DNA of 64,000 bases from assembly GCA_002049455.2 (NCBI GenBank), contig KV918855.1, positions 182,582 through 246,581 on the forward strand, in the 5' to 3' direction. The position numbers and the translations under genes are program-made. The notes under the pieces were generated by a model. The model was not told the origin of the DNA, ran no database searches, and saw only the letters and a program-made list of their open reading frames with translations. This DNA comes from Porphyra umbilicalis. Its lineage: Eukaryota; Rhodophyta; Bangiophyceae; Bangiales; Bangiaceae. Each line of letters opens with the position of its first letter. Within the stretch, counting starts at the first letter, position 1. Positions 1-11,692 of the stretch are shown piece after piece.

Positions 1-3000
1 TTCATGCTGGGAACGGTTTTTGTGTGGTGTATTCTGTCTTTTTTGCATATATTGAACCCGTGTGCTCACGGATCACACAAGTTTGTTGCTTGAACGGCCC
101 AGTTCCATGCGCGTTGCGAAGGCACAAGGAGAGCCTGTCACACGCGGGTCGTTCCACTCACCACATGGGAACGCACGCGTGGTCTGTTGGCACCGACTAC
201 CCGCGCACATGTGGTCCAGCAGGAAAGCCTTAGTGACCTGACTTGACCGGGAATATCGAGCATCCACCTCCGTCCCGTCGTCACCGCTTCGCCCGAGGCA
301 GGCGGTGCCCCGTGGGGCAGCGTCGCGGCTAGGTGGGCGGAGGATCTTCCCCCCTAGCACCCCACCCCCCCCCTGCCTCTCGCGCCGACCGGCTGCGCGT
401 CTCCCTCTTCAGCAACACGGCACGAACAGCGAGGTGGCGGCCCTCCCCCCCCCTTTCCCCCCCTTCCCCCTTCCCCCCCCCACCCCTTTTTTCTCCCTTG
501 CTACGCAGGCACCCCCAGCCGAGTCCACGGCTTTTGAATGCTCCCTTGCCTCCCCGCCTCAGCCACTGTCGAGACCGGCGCCGATGCCGCCGACAGCCCG
601 CCGACGCGACGGCAGCGCGGCCGCCGCCGCCGCCGCCGCCGGTTGGCGTCGCGCGACGCTGCTGCCGCAGCGGCCAACCCCGTTTTCAGCGCCGCCGCCG
701 CCGCCGCGGACGTTGCCGCCGCCTCCCCCGCCACCGTCACCAAGAGTGAACTGCAGCACCTGATTTGATGTCGCCTGCAACCGCCTCGTGCGACTGGGCG
801 ACACATCATGCGCTCCGCCGGCATGAGCTGTGCACAGGATGAGGTATCAAAGCGTGCTCACAAGACAACTTAGCTTGTATGTGAACAGGCAAGATCCTTG
901 TCTTCAACAGGATTTGATCAATCGGTGTGTGCTCCGGCGCATGGATGTTGTGCAGAAACATGGCGTCCACGCACTGTACGTGCTTGAATCTGTGCGGGGC
1001 TCGCCTACTTTTCGTGTCAAGCGAAGCTGGCATGAGCAAACATCATGTGCTTGGCATGAAATATCTTGCGCCGCGTGACCATCCCACATGACACTGCATC
1101 TGTTGGCAAGAGCGGGATAAATGCTCGAGATTTACATCTTGCCTGCAGAATAGGCCGAAAAACAGACATCCGCGCGCGGATGTCAGGACGTGCGACACGC
1201 GTGCGACACCCGCGCGCGCAAGTATTTAGCACAAAAACACAAATCTGTGAGGTACCCGGGTTTGTCCCCACTGCGCCGGCGGTGGGGGGCACCGGAACAC
1301 GCCTTCTCCACACGGGATGCACAGTGCTTTTGCAATTGTCACAGAACTTGTGGAAAGGGAGTTCACAATACACAGACCATTCCCTTTCGCCGTTCACGGA
1401 GGGACAGTTGCCGCTCGGGTGGCTGGTATTAAATACTGTCAAGTCGCAGAGAAGGGGGAGCTAAGTTTGAAAACCCGGTTCTCGTGAAGCACCTCGACAC
1501 CCGTGCTCGACCTAATACAAGCACCTCGACACGGGTGTCCTAATGCATCGTGCAGAAATCGCGCAGAAGCCTCGTTGATAGAAACGAAGAGATCGCACGC
1601 GCATGTTGAGCATCTGCATACATTTGCATACGGGCATTCACACTATGGCACTGTACACCACAGGAGATTCTTCCAGAGACGATTCTGATGCATCCTAAAA
1701 ATGGGTGTAAAATGCTCGACTGCGCAAGTATGCAAGTGAAACCATGCTTTGCACGAGAAAAACGCTCCACAGAGTCGTGCACGAGGGGTTGTGCAAGTTT
1801 TGAACGCGCAATTTGCGTCAGAAGCGGGCTCGTGGTGCATCCAGCAACGAGGTGCACTGCGCTGGTCGTCGGCGGCTGCTTCGCATGTCGTAAACAAGTC
1901 CAGTGTACTTTCCTGGCCTTGAGTTCAAGGGTACTATAACATGAATATATTGGGTGACCAACGGGAGAGACCTCCTTTAATTTCTATTTCTTCTTGTGCA
2001 CGTTGCGGCAGTACTTGTACAATCCCAGTGGGACACTTTGCTCGCGTCTTGTGGACGGAGGTCACCTCTGCGGTCCGTTTTTTGGCGAGGAAACTTGTCA
2101 GTGGACGTCCACCGGTTTGTTTGCCCAGTGGCGAAGGCTGTGCTGGTCTTCATCACCGGCACGGAGCGCGGACGTGGTTGTCGCCTCAGTTTTCGGTTGG
2201 AAACACTCGTGTGCGGGGGTGGTGCGTTTACGCCATCGTGGAGCCCGTCTGGGGTCGTAAATTTCGGAGACGTGGTGCATGGGCAAGGCGGAGGTCCTGG
2301 AGAGGGGGTCGCTCGTGGGAGGTCGTTTGAATTTGAACGGTGCGGGCCGAGCGGTTTCGGCAGGCGAGAGAGTGATTCTGACGCGAAGCCGCCCAGTTTA
2401 GTTTCTCGGTCGAGTGGGCATTTGCCAGGGCTTTCAGACTGGGTCTCATGGTCGCAGACGTGGGGCGCTGGGTAGGGGCCCGCTGTCGCGACCACGGTAG
2501 ACCCGGCGGCGACAACGCTACCTGCAGCCGCCAGACCTGCCGTCGCAAGAGCCTTCTCCCTGTGCCGGTCGCGGGCTGTGCCCCGTGCCGCCCGACGGCG
2601 CCGGTGGCGCGACCGCCGAGCGTGTCGACGCAGTGGCCTTGCACCCTGCCCCCCCCGTCCTTCTCCGTCGCGCGGCTGTTTCGTATCCACCACGCACAGA
2701 GGGCACTTCCTCGAGGTTGCTCAGCGTCATGGCGGCGGCGGCGGCGGCGACGGCGCCCGCCGCCTGCCGGACAGCTGCCGGGCTGCAGGCAACCGACTGA
2801 ATGTGCCTCGGCTGCGGCGACCGCTACTTTCGGCCGGTCTACCGCGGGTCGGCCACAGCGCCTCGGCCGCCGCGGTCACGGGCACCAGCCGTTTCCCCGC
2901 CGCCACGGACAGCGGCACCGCCGCCGGCATGCACACAGGCGACACCCCCCCCCCCCCTTCCCACGACCCCGTCGCGCGTCGCGCGCCGCCATTCGCTACC

Positions 3001-3260
3001 TCGCCGGCAGCACTGCCGACGGCGCCCCCCAGCCGCAGCTCCACAACCACCGCGCGGCAAGCTTTGAGGGCGGCCGCGGCGGCGGCCGACACCCACGGCG
3101 GCCGCGCGGCAGCCGCGCACCTCAGGTGCCGGGGGCGGCCGCAGCCGCTGTGGTGGCCGCCGCAATCCCTTGCAGCCGGCGCACACCGACAACCCCACCC
3201 GCGCCGCCGCGCACACACTCGCCACCCTCGCCGCCTCGCAGCGTAGCGCCTCTCGGGGAC

Positions 3261-3292
<32 letters not shown>

Positions 3293-3660
3293 AGCGGCTG
3301 CGGCGGCGGCGGCGCCCACTTCTTGTGGCGGCGGCCGCCACGGGCGACGCTGCAGATGGTCAGCCGCCGATATTCAGTGGGGTGGGGGCGGCCGATGTAC
3401 ACGCCCGCAGCGTGTTTTCCGGTAGTCTGATGGCCTCATAGGGGGGCTGGGGGTGGCCACCCGAGTGACGACGAGCATTGTTCCGCCGTGATGGACGCTT
3501 AGGACGTCGTTCACGGGGCAAAGACGGCGAAAAGAGCAAAGCCACAGTAGAAAAAGAAAAACAGAGGCCACTCGCACATTGTGCCGTTTGCTAGACATTG
3601 CTTTGAACTACCTGGACACACTTACTTCCTTTAAAACATTCCCTGGACTTCAGTACAGGG
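1..3660. other. gene-poor GC-rich and low-complexity DNA
   Basis: I see no recognisable gene here. Positions 300-780 are C-rich with long C runs and a GCC triplet array (about 607-760). Positions 2560-3345 are a second block of GGC/GCC triplets. The open frames in both blocks read as Pro-, Ala- or Arg-rich strings in several frames at once, which is what a triplet repeat gives and not evidence of coding. The stretch 780-2450 is of more even composition and shows no conserved domain in any frame. Confidence 0.6.
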
Positions 3661-3662
3661 TA

Positions 3663-4072
3663 CAGTTTTGCTGATCCCCGACTTTTGTCCTGGAAGACGA
3701 ACACAGAGACTGACTCTGAATAAGAGCGCTCTATTGGTTAAACACAACGATAAGAAGGCATCCAAGCCAATAGAAAGCCCGCATTAAGTTCCAGGACCTT
3801 GCATCGAGCAGAACTCACTGTTTGTTGCCGCTTGATCCGCTTTTCTTGGTACAGAACAAGCTGCACACGCGAGATCTTGAGATTTTCTACTCTCTTCTGG
3901 CCAGAAGTGCAGAAAAGAAGAGAAGCTGATGTCGATTTCCAGGCTGTATGGGCACATGTAAGCAATAAGGAGCACCAAGTCAGTCCCAGGGGCGTATCTG
4001 ATTGGTGGAAAAAGTCTGTCCGCAAGACAGTCTCTGTCCACCAGGACAAACTTTGGTGATCAGCAATACATA
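3663..4072. mobile_element. non-autonomous inverted-repeat element (MITE family 1, copy 1)
   Basis: The two ends are inverted copies of each other over about 50 bp. The left end reads TTTTGCTGATCCCCGACT and then TTGTCCTGG with CAGAGACTG. The right end carries CAGTCTCTGTCC, CCAGGACAAA and GATCAGCAATACA in the opposite sense. There is no coding capacity. A homologous segment lies at 61769-61915 and a terminal fragment at about 7642-7700. Exact outer ends and target duplication are not certain. The element directly abuts the TA of the Tigger transposon to its right. Confidence 0.6.
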
Positions 4073-4500
4073 CAGTCAATTCCCGGTTATATGACACCCC
4101 TGCGCACTTCGTAGCTCCTCTCCAGCGATGCACGCGCGAGGCCCACCACCGCGATCGATCTCGTGATGAATGAGATCAGGGAAGACAGCAGCCTCACAAT
4201 ACTGGCGATCGCCAGACTTGCTGTCACCACCTGCCTGTAAGTCGCCTGTCGATCGCATTGGGACGGATCAAATTATGGAATTGGTTCGATGTGAAGCCAC
4301 GGCTTCGTTGTGCAAGAGCACACTAAGTCGAGGCAGACCCGTGCTTTCATCTGTCCGACTTGGCGATATATAGGGACCTCCACCACCCCTCCCCCCCTAC
4401 CCCCCCAGCGAATGGAACAAAGACGCAGGACTACGTCTGTGTATGCGAAAGGCGTGACTTGCTTGTTGAAGGGGACAGACGAACACGACAAAAAAACGTA

Positions 4501-6993
4501 TCACTCATCTTCGGGATCGGACGGGTCGGACGGGTACTCACTCTCCTCACCGTCCGAGTCGGTACTGTCCGACGAGTCCTCGCTCTCCTGATCCTCGCTC
4601 CCTCCACACTCCATGTCGATACCCCTTGCACCACCGGCAAACGCAATCTCATTCGCCGTTGCAGCCAGCACCCCTTCATCGTACTCCATGGACAGCCAGT
4701 CTTGCACCGCCATCTCCCGCGCAGGAGTTGGCGTGTTAGGGAAGGCCTGCAAACAAAATCGGCAATCCCCCATCAGAGACACGACTGCATTGACGTCATC
4801 ACCAAGCTCACGAGATGATGCACGGTACTCGCCGTGCAAGGAAGTCACCGTTGTAGCAGGCGCGTGAGGTAGAATTGTTGACTTCACCAAACAATGAGCG
4901 ATCGTGGAAGGCTCCACCGCTTCCCATTCCTCCTGCACAATCTCTGACGCGTCTTGCAGATGGGCCCCTGCGTCGTCCCGGACACGGCGGATCTCAACCC
5001 GTGCACGGCGAGTGGATGAGCGGCGACGTTTCGGCGGCGCCGAATCTGGGGCGGCGGGCCAGTCCGACGGCCAGCTTCAGATACCTGGACCGCCCACCAC
5101 CGCAGGTGGGTTGCTTGCGCTTCCCGAACCGGGCGCCGCCAATGAAGCGCTGCCATTCTCTGTGAGGCGAGTCGCATTCCGGGCCGCCCGCCGCACCGCA
5201 ATTCGAGCAGCGCGCCTCTGGACACTGCGTGCCGCCCGCCGCACTGCAATCCGAGCCGCGCGCCGCTCCGCACTGCGTGCCGCCCGCCGCACAGCAAGCC
5301 GCGCCGCGCGCCGCTCCGCCCCGCGGGCAGCAAGGGATGCCGCACCCAATGCCTCGGGCGGTTGGTCGTCGATGGTTGGCCACGAACCGTCCTCAGAAAG
5401 CCACCGACGCACGCGCAAAGCGCCACCGGACGTCACCTCAATCGCCGCCTCGCCCGTGCGCACCGACCCCGTGGGCCCCTCATTCGATTCACCGCCGTCG
5501 ATCACGGAGCCCGCCGTGCGATTCGTCGTTGGAGAGGAGTCCAGCGCTCCCGCCACATCCGCCGCCCGGCCAGGCCCGTCCGTTGCATCGGGGGCACCGG
5601 CCGACGCGCGAACACCTATGGTTGCGTCACACGCACCCACCACCAGGTCCAAAAGCCGCCGCTTGTACCTTCTTTTCAAACAAGCAATAATCCTTAGGTC
5701 CAGTGGCTGGTAGACGGATGTACAGTCTGGTGGAAGCCCAAGGAACTTGACTTGTTCGCACTAGAGATCGCCATGCGCACCGCAATTGTCTAACACCAGG
5801 ACTACTGGTTGCGTCGTGCGGGCTCGCACCGCCGGTACGAAGACCGTCTCAAACCAGGACTTGAAAATGTCTGCGTCCATCCACGCGCTCTCATGAGAGA
5901 AGTACAGGAGCGGGCACGGCTGACGAGGAGGCTTGAAAAAAAGTGGCTGCAGTGGCTTTCCGATGATGGCGATTGGAACCTTGTGGGTGCCGGTTGCGTG
6001 GCACGCCAAAACGAGGGTAATGCGGTCTTTAGACTTCAGAGCTTTCGTGCCCCTCGCCTGCCGCCGTTGATTCGCCTGGATGTACGCTCGGTTGAAGATG
6101 CACCGGTAGAATAGCCCCGTCTCGTCCGTATTTTAGATTCGGTCCGCCGGGTAGGAATCGAGTGCCGCCCAAATCTCGGCGATGCTCGGTGCCGCTCCTA
6201 CGACGTTGGCCGACCCCCCCTCCCCCCAGAGGACCACGTTGCGCAGGCCGTGCCGAGCCGCCCAGTTTTGGATGAAGTGGGGGGACCCCTTAAAACCGGT
6301 GACCCCCACCTCCGTTGCAATCGTCCGCGTCCGGGCCTACAAAAGGCCGCCTGACACGGGAAGGTGCCGCCTGCCCACGCGCTGCAAGGTCTTGTACCAG
6401 GCCCACAAGGCCTGCGAAATGCTCCTAAAGTAGGACCGACGAAGACGCGTCGCCGATGGGTCCTCCGACGCTGCAGCCCGACCCTTGTACTTGTCCCGGT
6501 TCCGGTAGATACCTCGAGCCGCCGACACGCTAATATCAAGCCGGAACATGTCCAGGGTTTCCGGCCAAGTGTGGCCAGCGTCCTTGGTATCATTAAGGGC
6601 GATTTCGTCACCAAAGGGAATGGACCTTCGGGGCTTGCGCCCCTCCCTCGACCCTGAGCGCTCATTACCCTTCCGCACCGCGTCAGCTCCGGGCCCACCA
6701 CCGTCCCGCCCACGCCGCCCGCCGCCTTGCCCGCACGCCACGGCGCCCCACGGACCGCGCTCGTCGGGACCACCAACGCTTTGCTTGCGTGTCGGCTCCG
6801 CCACAGCGTTCACCGGTGGAGGTGGACAATACGGCGAGGCAGATGTCTCCAAAGCCTCAGCCCTGATCGCCGTAGCAGTTGCCGCCGTCGCCGCGCGAGC
6901 AGCTATACGGATCACCTGAACGGTTTCTGGTGATTGGCTTGGACACACCTCCTCTGTGGCCGCTGTCCCCGCCGCGGCGGCCACATCGTTCAT
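4501..6993 (-). pseudogene. Tigger/pogo DDE transposase with four in-frame stops
   Basis: Starting at the ATG at 6993, one continuous frame runs to a stop at 4501 (about 830 codons). The order of domains is an Ala-rich N-terminus, a CENP-B/psq-type helix-turn-helix (RSIPFGDEIALND through RNRDKYKG, about 6500-6650), a Tc5-type second helix-turn-helix (AWYKTLQRVGRRHLPVSG), then the DDE_1 core. Catalytic motifs visible are NTDETGLFYR (about 6125), VLDNCGAH (about 5775) and QPLD (about 5712), giving a DD29D spacing. The frame holds four nonsense codons: TAG near 6321, TAA near 6135, TAG near 5760 and TGA near 5074. There is no frameshift. The C-terminus contains an Arg/Ala 14-residue tandem repeat and an acidic Asp/Ser tail. 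The family is clear; the copy is inactive unless stops are read through. Confidence 0.85.
5165..5335 (-). repeat. 42-bp coding minisatellite in the Tigger transposase
   Basis: About four units of 42 bp are translated on the minus strand as variants of AVRRAARSAERRAA. The unit is a multiple of three, so the transposase frame is kept. Such an Arg/Ala array is not part of the normal pogo fold and probably arose by slippage in the linker before the C-terminal part. Confidence 0.6.
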
Positions 6994-7316
6994 GCGACGC
7001 CATGTGGCTGGGAGGTCCTGGGAGGGGGAAACAACTGTGGAGATAACGACCGCACTGGCAGAGAGGCTGGCGCACGCACATAACACAATAAGCTCAAAAA
7101 CGAACGCAAGCAGACAATGATCCGTCACTGCAAGGGCCAAAAGAGTAGGAACTGCAAACCGAAAGAAGATATCTTAAGCGCCCGCTCGCTAGGTTCAAAA
7201 CTTTGTCAATCCACGAAAGAACCCGTACGGTCGGTACCGCTCTCAAGGCTCCAATACTGTCATCCAACTGGAGTGGACGCGGTCGGTGTGACAGAGATCA
7301 GTTGACCAAGGGCCAA

Positions 7317-7490
7317 CAGGCGGTGGGGCCGAAAACGGGAGTGCAGCGTCGGTGGAGCCGAAACCGGTGGGGATGACGACGGTGGGGCCGACGACGATGG
7401 GGCCGACGACGGTAGGTGCTGGCTGGTGGGGCCGACGACAGCGGGTCCTGGACCGTGGGGCCGACGACGGGGGGTCCTGACCGTGGGATT
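7317..7490. repeat. GGTGGGGCCGACGAC minisatellite
   Basis: About nine degenerate units of 15-18 bp built on GGTGGGGCCGACGACG lie inside the right part of the Tigger element, outside the transposase gene. I see no coding role. Confidence 0.55.
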
Positions 7491-7641
7491 CCGATGGAAT
7501 TTCAATTCCTGTCGACCGGACTGTATGCCACTTGACGATCGGATGATCCGCTGACGCTCGCGGTGAGATTGTCGATCGAGAATCTCCCACTTATGTGACA
7601 TGTCATATAACTGGAGCGCATATAACCGGATATTGACTGTA

Positions 7642-10274
7642 GTCAGTCTCTGTCTCTGTCCCGCAGCACAAAATTCGCGGATCAGCAATGCTATACACAC
7701 CCGCACGTTGAAAATTAAGTTGCCTTTTCCAGTGCACGTTGCGGAAATACTTGGACAAAACCGTCCCGGGCGGGCCTTTTCTCAGCCTACGTTGTCCGGC
7801 GACGTCCCCAGCTTGTCTCTTGACTATGGAAAGAAGCGCACAGGTCCGCCCGAACATCGTACGAGTTTGCTCGAGGTGGTGACGTCTTCATCGTCCCTAC
7901 GGTCCGTGGGAGCAGATCGTGGTTAAAAAGGTTCGTGAGGGCAGGTGCGGTGTTTTCGGGGTCGTGAGGGCGGGTTGACGGTGGCGGATGTGGGCGCGCT
8001 CGCGTAAGTTTTTGGGTCTTGCCGAAAGGGTGACTTCAGAGGCCTGAGAGAGCGCTTTCCTCTCAAAGGTTCAAATGCAGGGTTGAGTGATCGCGAATCA
8101 CGTGGCTGCTCGAGCGGTTGCGGCCTTTCCCGTGGCCCGTGGTCGACTGGATCGGGGAGGTGGCGGCCCCCGACAGAGCATGGGCGTTGCAGGGTGTAGG
8201 GGTTGGAGGAAGAACTACGTGTCTTTTGTGGGTACGTTGATAATGGGGAGCCGGTCGGGGTGGAAGGGTGCTCGGTGGTTGGGGGAGGGGGCGGTGTGGC
8301 ACTGGGGGCGGCGGGGATGGCGATGTGTTGGGCACTGCGCCGGTGACGCCGTCACACCCTCTGAGCGAGACGGCGACGGCGGGCGGCGGGGGCAAGGCAC
8401 CGGCGGTGCTGTGGGGGCGCTGTGGTTGTGGTAGACGTGAATTGCATGTCATCGGTCGTGAAACTCGAAGAGGGGCGAGTGAGGGTGAGTGTGGCCGGGG
8501 GCGGCGACGACGGAGACGTGTGGGCCGCCGCGGCGGCGACGCCATACCCGCCGAGCAAGGCTGCAACGGCCGAAGCGGCGGGTCAAGTGGTGACTACCAG
8601 CTCCGCACTTCATCTGCCATGCAAGGCGGCGCCGGAGGTGGGGGGGGGGAGTGCGGCCGGGGGCGGCTGCTGAGCGACGTGTCGGGCGCCGCGCTGGTGA
8701 CGCCGTCACCCGCCGAGCGAGGCGGTGTCGGCCGAGGCGGCGAGATGACCAGCTTGTGGTGGGCCATGCCGCCCATCCATTCTTTTCGCTGCCGCCCAGC
8801 AGCGCGCCGCGTACTGAGCGCAGTACACCCGCATTTGGTGGGTTGGGACGGCGGCCACCGCCGCTGCAGGCGTTGCCGCCGCACCTGCCGCTGACGCGGC
8901 GGTGGGCGGTGCATGACCACGCGTGGGACGGGCGCTTGCATGCAGGAGCGACCGGCGGCCGCGGTAGTGGCAGCGGTGTCGGCGGCGGCGGCGGCGGCGG
9001 CGGTTGTGGCCCTCGCAGTGGCAGCGCGTGGGCGTCGTCCGTCTCCCGCCACGCGCAGCTGCCGCACTTGGATGCGCGACAGCCACTGCCGTTGGGGCTA
9101 CTCAGCCAACCACGCGGCGGCGGCGGCGTCGCTGCCGCCGCCGCCCGTCGCGTGGCGGCCGTCGGAGCGGTCACGAAGGACCGTCGCTACGGCGCCCAGC
9201 CGGCGGGCGTCCCCTCCAACGCCCGCGGTGGGGCACCTTCGGATCATGCACGGCGGCGGGGGCGCTGGTTTCGGCCTCCCCCCTCAATGGCGTGGGGTCC
9301 CGCCGGGATTGGAGCACGTCCGACCCGGCCCCCAGCCGCTGCTTGTCCTCGCCCCCGCCAGCGGGTGCCCCCCGTCGACGCTGCGCGCTTGAGCGCGTGG
9401 GGTTGGCCTGTGGCAGCCGCCCCGATGGTCGCCGGTGCCGCAGCATCGGCCCCCCCCCCGCCCCTCGTGGCAGCAGCGGCGGGTACGCGGCGGGCGGCCC
9501 GTCAGCCGATGGGAAAGGGGCCCCGATCGGGCGCACCCCGAGCCGCCCCCCGCACCGAGGCGCGCAGCGTGTGATTGCCGGCTCCGCGGTAGCAGCGCGT
9601 CGTCGCCGCCGCGCACGCGCGGACGCGCCGCCGACGGCGGCTCAGTCGGGGCGCGGCGGCGCGGTGGGCGTCGGCGCCGAGCGCCAAGTAGCTGCGGGGG
9701 ATGCGAGGCTTACTGCTTGCACCACGTGAGTGGGAACGAGTGAACACGGGATGGGCGGGGGAGTCGACAGCCGCCGCGGTCGCCCCGCTTGGCCGCCGTC
9801 CCACGAACGTTGTCACCGCGGCGGAAATGGCGTCAGGGTGATTGTACGGGCTCCCATGGTGGCCGCCCTCTGGTGTGGGTGAGAATGGGGTGAAAAAAAT
9901 ACATGGTGGCTCTGTTGGCGTGGCGAGACAGTGGCAAGGTGCACTGTGTGTTGGAATTAAGATCCGTGTCTTTGTTAAAATCTATTATTCCATGATAAAT
10001 ACGGAGCTATAATTGGGATTCGACTCACGGCTGCTCAACGGATTGTCCGAAGGAAAGGTTCGTGATCGATGTGGCATCATCTCAAATCATATTATCTCTG
10101 GTATGATAGGATAATCCGGCGCGGGCGTGGTACTGGACTTATCCCACACTAGTGCACGGAGTAATGTGAGATCAGGTGACGGATGAACCTGGGATCCATC
10201 CAGGAACTGTTTCCAAGACTGTCTGTCAGATAGTTCTGCGGCGCAACCAGCAGCACTGACCCTGGACTGTTCTA
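7642..10274. other. no gene seen; GC-rich triplet DNA
   Basis: Positions 7642-7700 carry a fragment of MITE family 1. From about 8080 to 9730 the sequence is GGC/GCC-rich with overlapping open frames on both strands that encode only Ala, Pro, Arg and Gly strings. No domain was recognised. Positions 9900-10270 are AT-richer and show no open frame worth calling. Confidence 0.55.
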
Positions 10275-10406
10275 CAGCCGTTCTCTCAAAACCCTCGCAC
10301 GAAAACTGTTGCACCACTCTGACAACTCGGCCTCTGCGACCCCATGAAGGCCGATTGGTCAGAGTGGTGCAGCAGTTGGCGTGCGAGGTTTTTGAGGGAA
10401 CGGCTG
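10275..10406. mobile_element. 132-bp palindromic MITE (family 2, copy 1)
   Basis: The segment is a near-perfect fold-back. The left arm CAGCCGTTCTCTCAAAA is mirrored by TTTTTGAGGGAACGGCTG on the right, and pairing continues inward through the TTGCACCACTCTGAC region to a loop of about 10 bp. TA flanks both ends (10273-10274 and 10407-10408). CAG ends plus a TA duplication indicate a Tc1/mariner-type, possibly pogo-type, non-autonomous element. A copy of identical length is at 28151-28282. Confidence 0.8.
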
Positions 10407-10834
10407 TACCGATTGAATGCTGACAACGCCATGCGCTCACAAATTGGATTGGACGGAGATCATTTGAATGTCCATGCCGTAGGATTGAGTCGCCACAGCA
10501 GCCAGCGCCCGCTCTCCATTCTTGTTTTTATTTAGAGACACAGGCAGACGCGTGGAAAGAGAGAAATCTCATGCGGACAACAGTTTCCGGAACAGCACTG
10601 GAGCAGGGCCGCAAAATTGACGAAGAGACCATCCTGACGTCATCTGCTGCAACAAAGCAGACCATAAGTTTTAGGCATGATTGAGGAGCTGTCAACCAGA
10701 CTATCTGTGGGCTGCTACATGGAGCCGCCTCAGGTCTTTGCATTGTGCTGTTTTGGGGCCTCCCTTCATGATCGACTGCGAGGCAGTGTCACAGCAAATC
10801 CTGCCAACTTTTGCATGTTCTGCACTGAGGATCA
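10407..10834. other. no gene seen
   Basis: Unremarkable mixed-composition DNA between the MITE and the ORF on the minus strand. I see no conserved domain, repeat or RNA gene. Confidence 0.4.
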
Positions 10835-11692
10835 TCACAGAGATTCATCGCGCGCATGTTCCCTCACTGCGGTGCAAGACTGGTTGTTATAGATCAATTT
10901 ACGGATAAAAACAGAAAAAATAGCAAAGAAAACAAACAAGAGGAGCAGCCACTCTGAGGAGGTCATAAATACGCCCACTTCCACGGGTAGAAAAAAACGT
11001 CGCTCGGCCGGGGCCAGAGGGCAGCCAAGGGCATGAAGTAAGCCATAACCGTCCAACGTCAGCTGCTCAACACTTTCGCCGTCGAGTCTTCGTAAAGCGT
11101 CACCTTGAACGTCAATTGAGCGTGTTCTCCAGTCAGCTTCCTCATCAGAGAGATCAATATCACCGGCCTCCAGATCCTTCAGCTCGTCCCGCTTGCAGCA
11201 AACAACTCTCTTGCGAGCCTCAGCTCTCTCACGACACAGGAATTTGGGAAAATCCACAGCATCCACGTACTCCTGCAGGCAGGCCGCTCCACAAGCCCGA
11301 ACAGAGGTCCACACTTCCGTAGCGTCCAAAAAAAGCAGCTCAGCAATGATGGACGTGGCAGCACCGCTTATATCAAGCGGTCGCTCCATCTCCCGGTCGC
11401 CGTCCTTGAGCTTTAAGCGGTAACTGACGCTTCACGGGGTGGCCAGCGCGGCCAGCTCCGCTGCTTCAGACGCATTGTGCACACCAGTGGGGATTACGAC
11501 ACGCTCCATTGAGGCCTTCTTGCCCTCATTGTCCATGTACACTCCCAGTGTACGATACGAAAGCAGTCTAGCAGAGGTGCGCCTGCGGTTGCAGCGAGGA
11601 CGCAGTCCCTTTCTCAACGCTGCCTTCACTACGCGCCGCTCGCTCCTTCCAGCCACTCGCACCATAGTCAATGTTCCCCGCGCATTTCTCAA
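10835..11692 (-). pseudogene. unrecognised protein gene with one in-frame TGA and a C-terminal membrane segment
   Basis: One minus-strand frame runs from about 11692 to the stop at 10835, interrupted by a single TGA at 11432-11434. The downstream part starts MERPLDISGAAT and has a mixed, non-repetitive composition with several cysteines (ACGAACL, VVCCKRDE). It has an acidic stretch (EAGDIDLSDEEADW) and a hydrophobic helix near the C-terminus (WLLLLFVFFAIFSVF). Composition and lack of low complexity argue for real coding sequence. The TGA may be a nonsense mutation or lie in an unspliced intron. I do not recognise the family. It may be the 3' part of a larger gene that continues upstream in another frame. 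Confidence 0.4.

Larger units (their letters stand above)
4073..7639 (-). mobile_element. Tigger/pogo-type Tc1/mariner transposon, full length, dead
   Basis: The element is bounded by TA on both sides (4071-4072 and 7640-7641). Its inverted ends start CAGTCAAT and share CCGGTTATATG about 10 bp further in. CAG ends with a TA duplication are typical of the pogo/Tigger branch. It is 3567 bp long and encodes one transposase on the minus strand (4501-6993), which carries four in-frame stops. Between the transposase start and the right end lies a short minisatellite (7317-7490). The ends are well preserved, so the element could still be mobilised in trans. Confidence 0.85.

Noticed and set aside
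305-763. Pro-rich protein gene near the left edge
   Set aside because: Homopolymer C runs and GCC triplets give open frames in all three frames and on the other strand.
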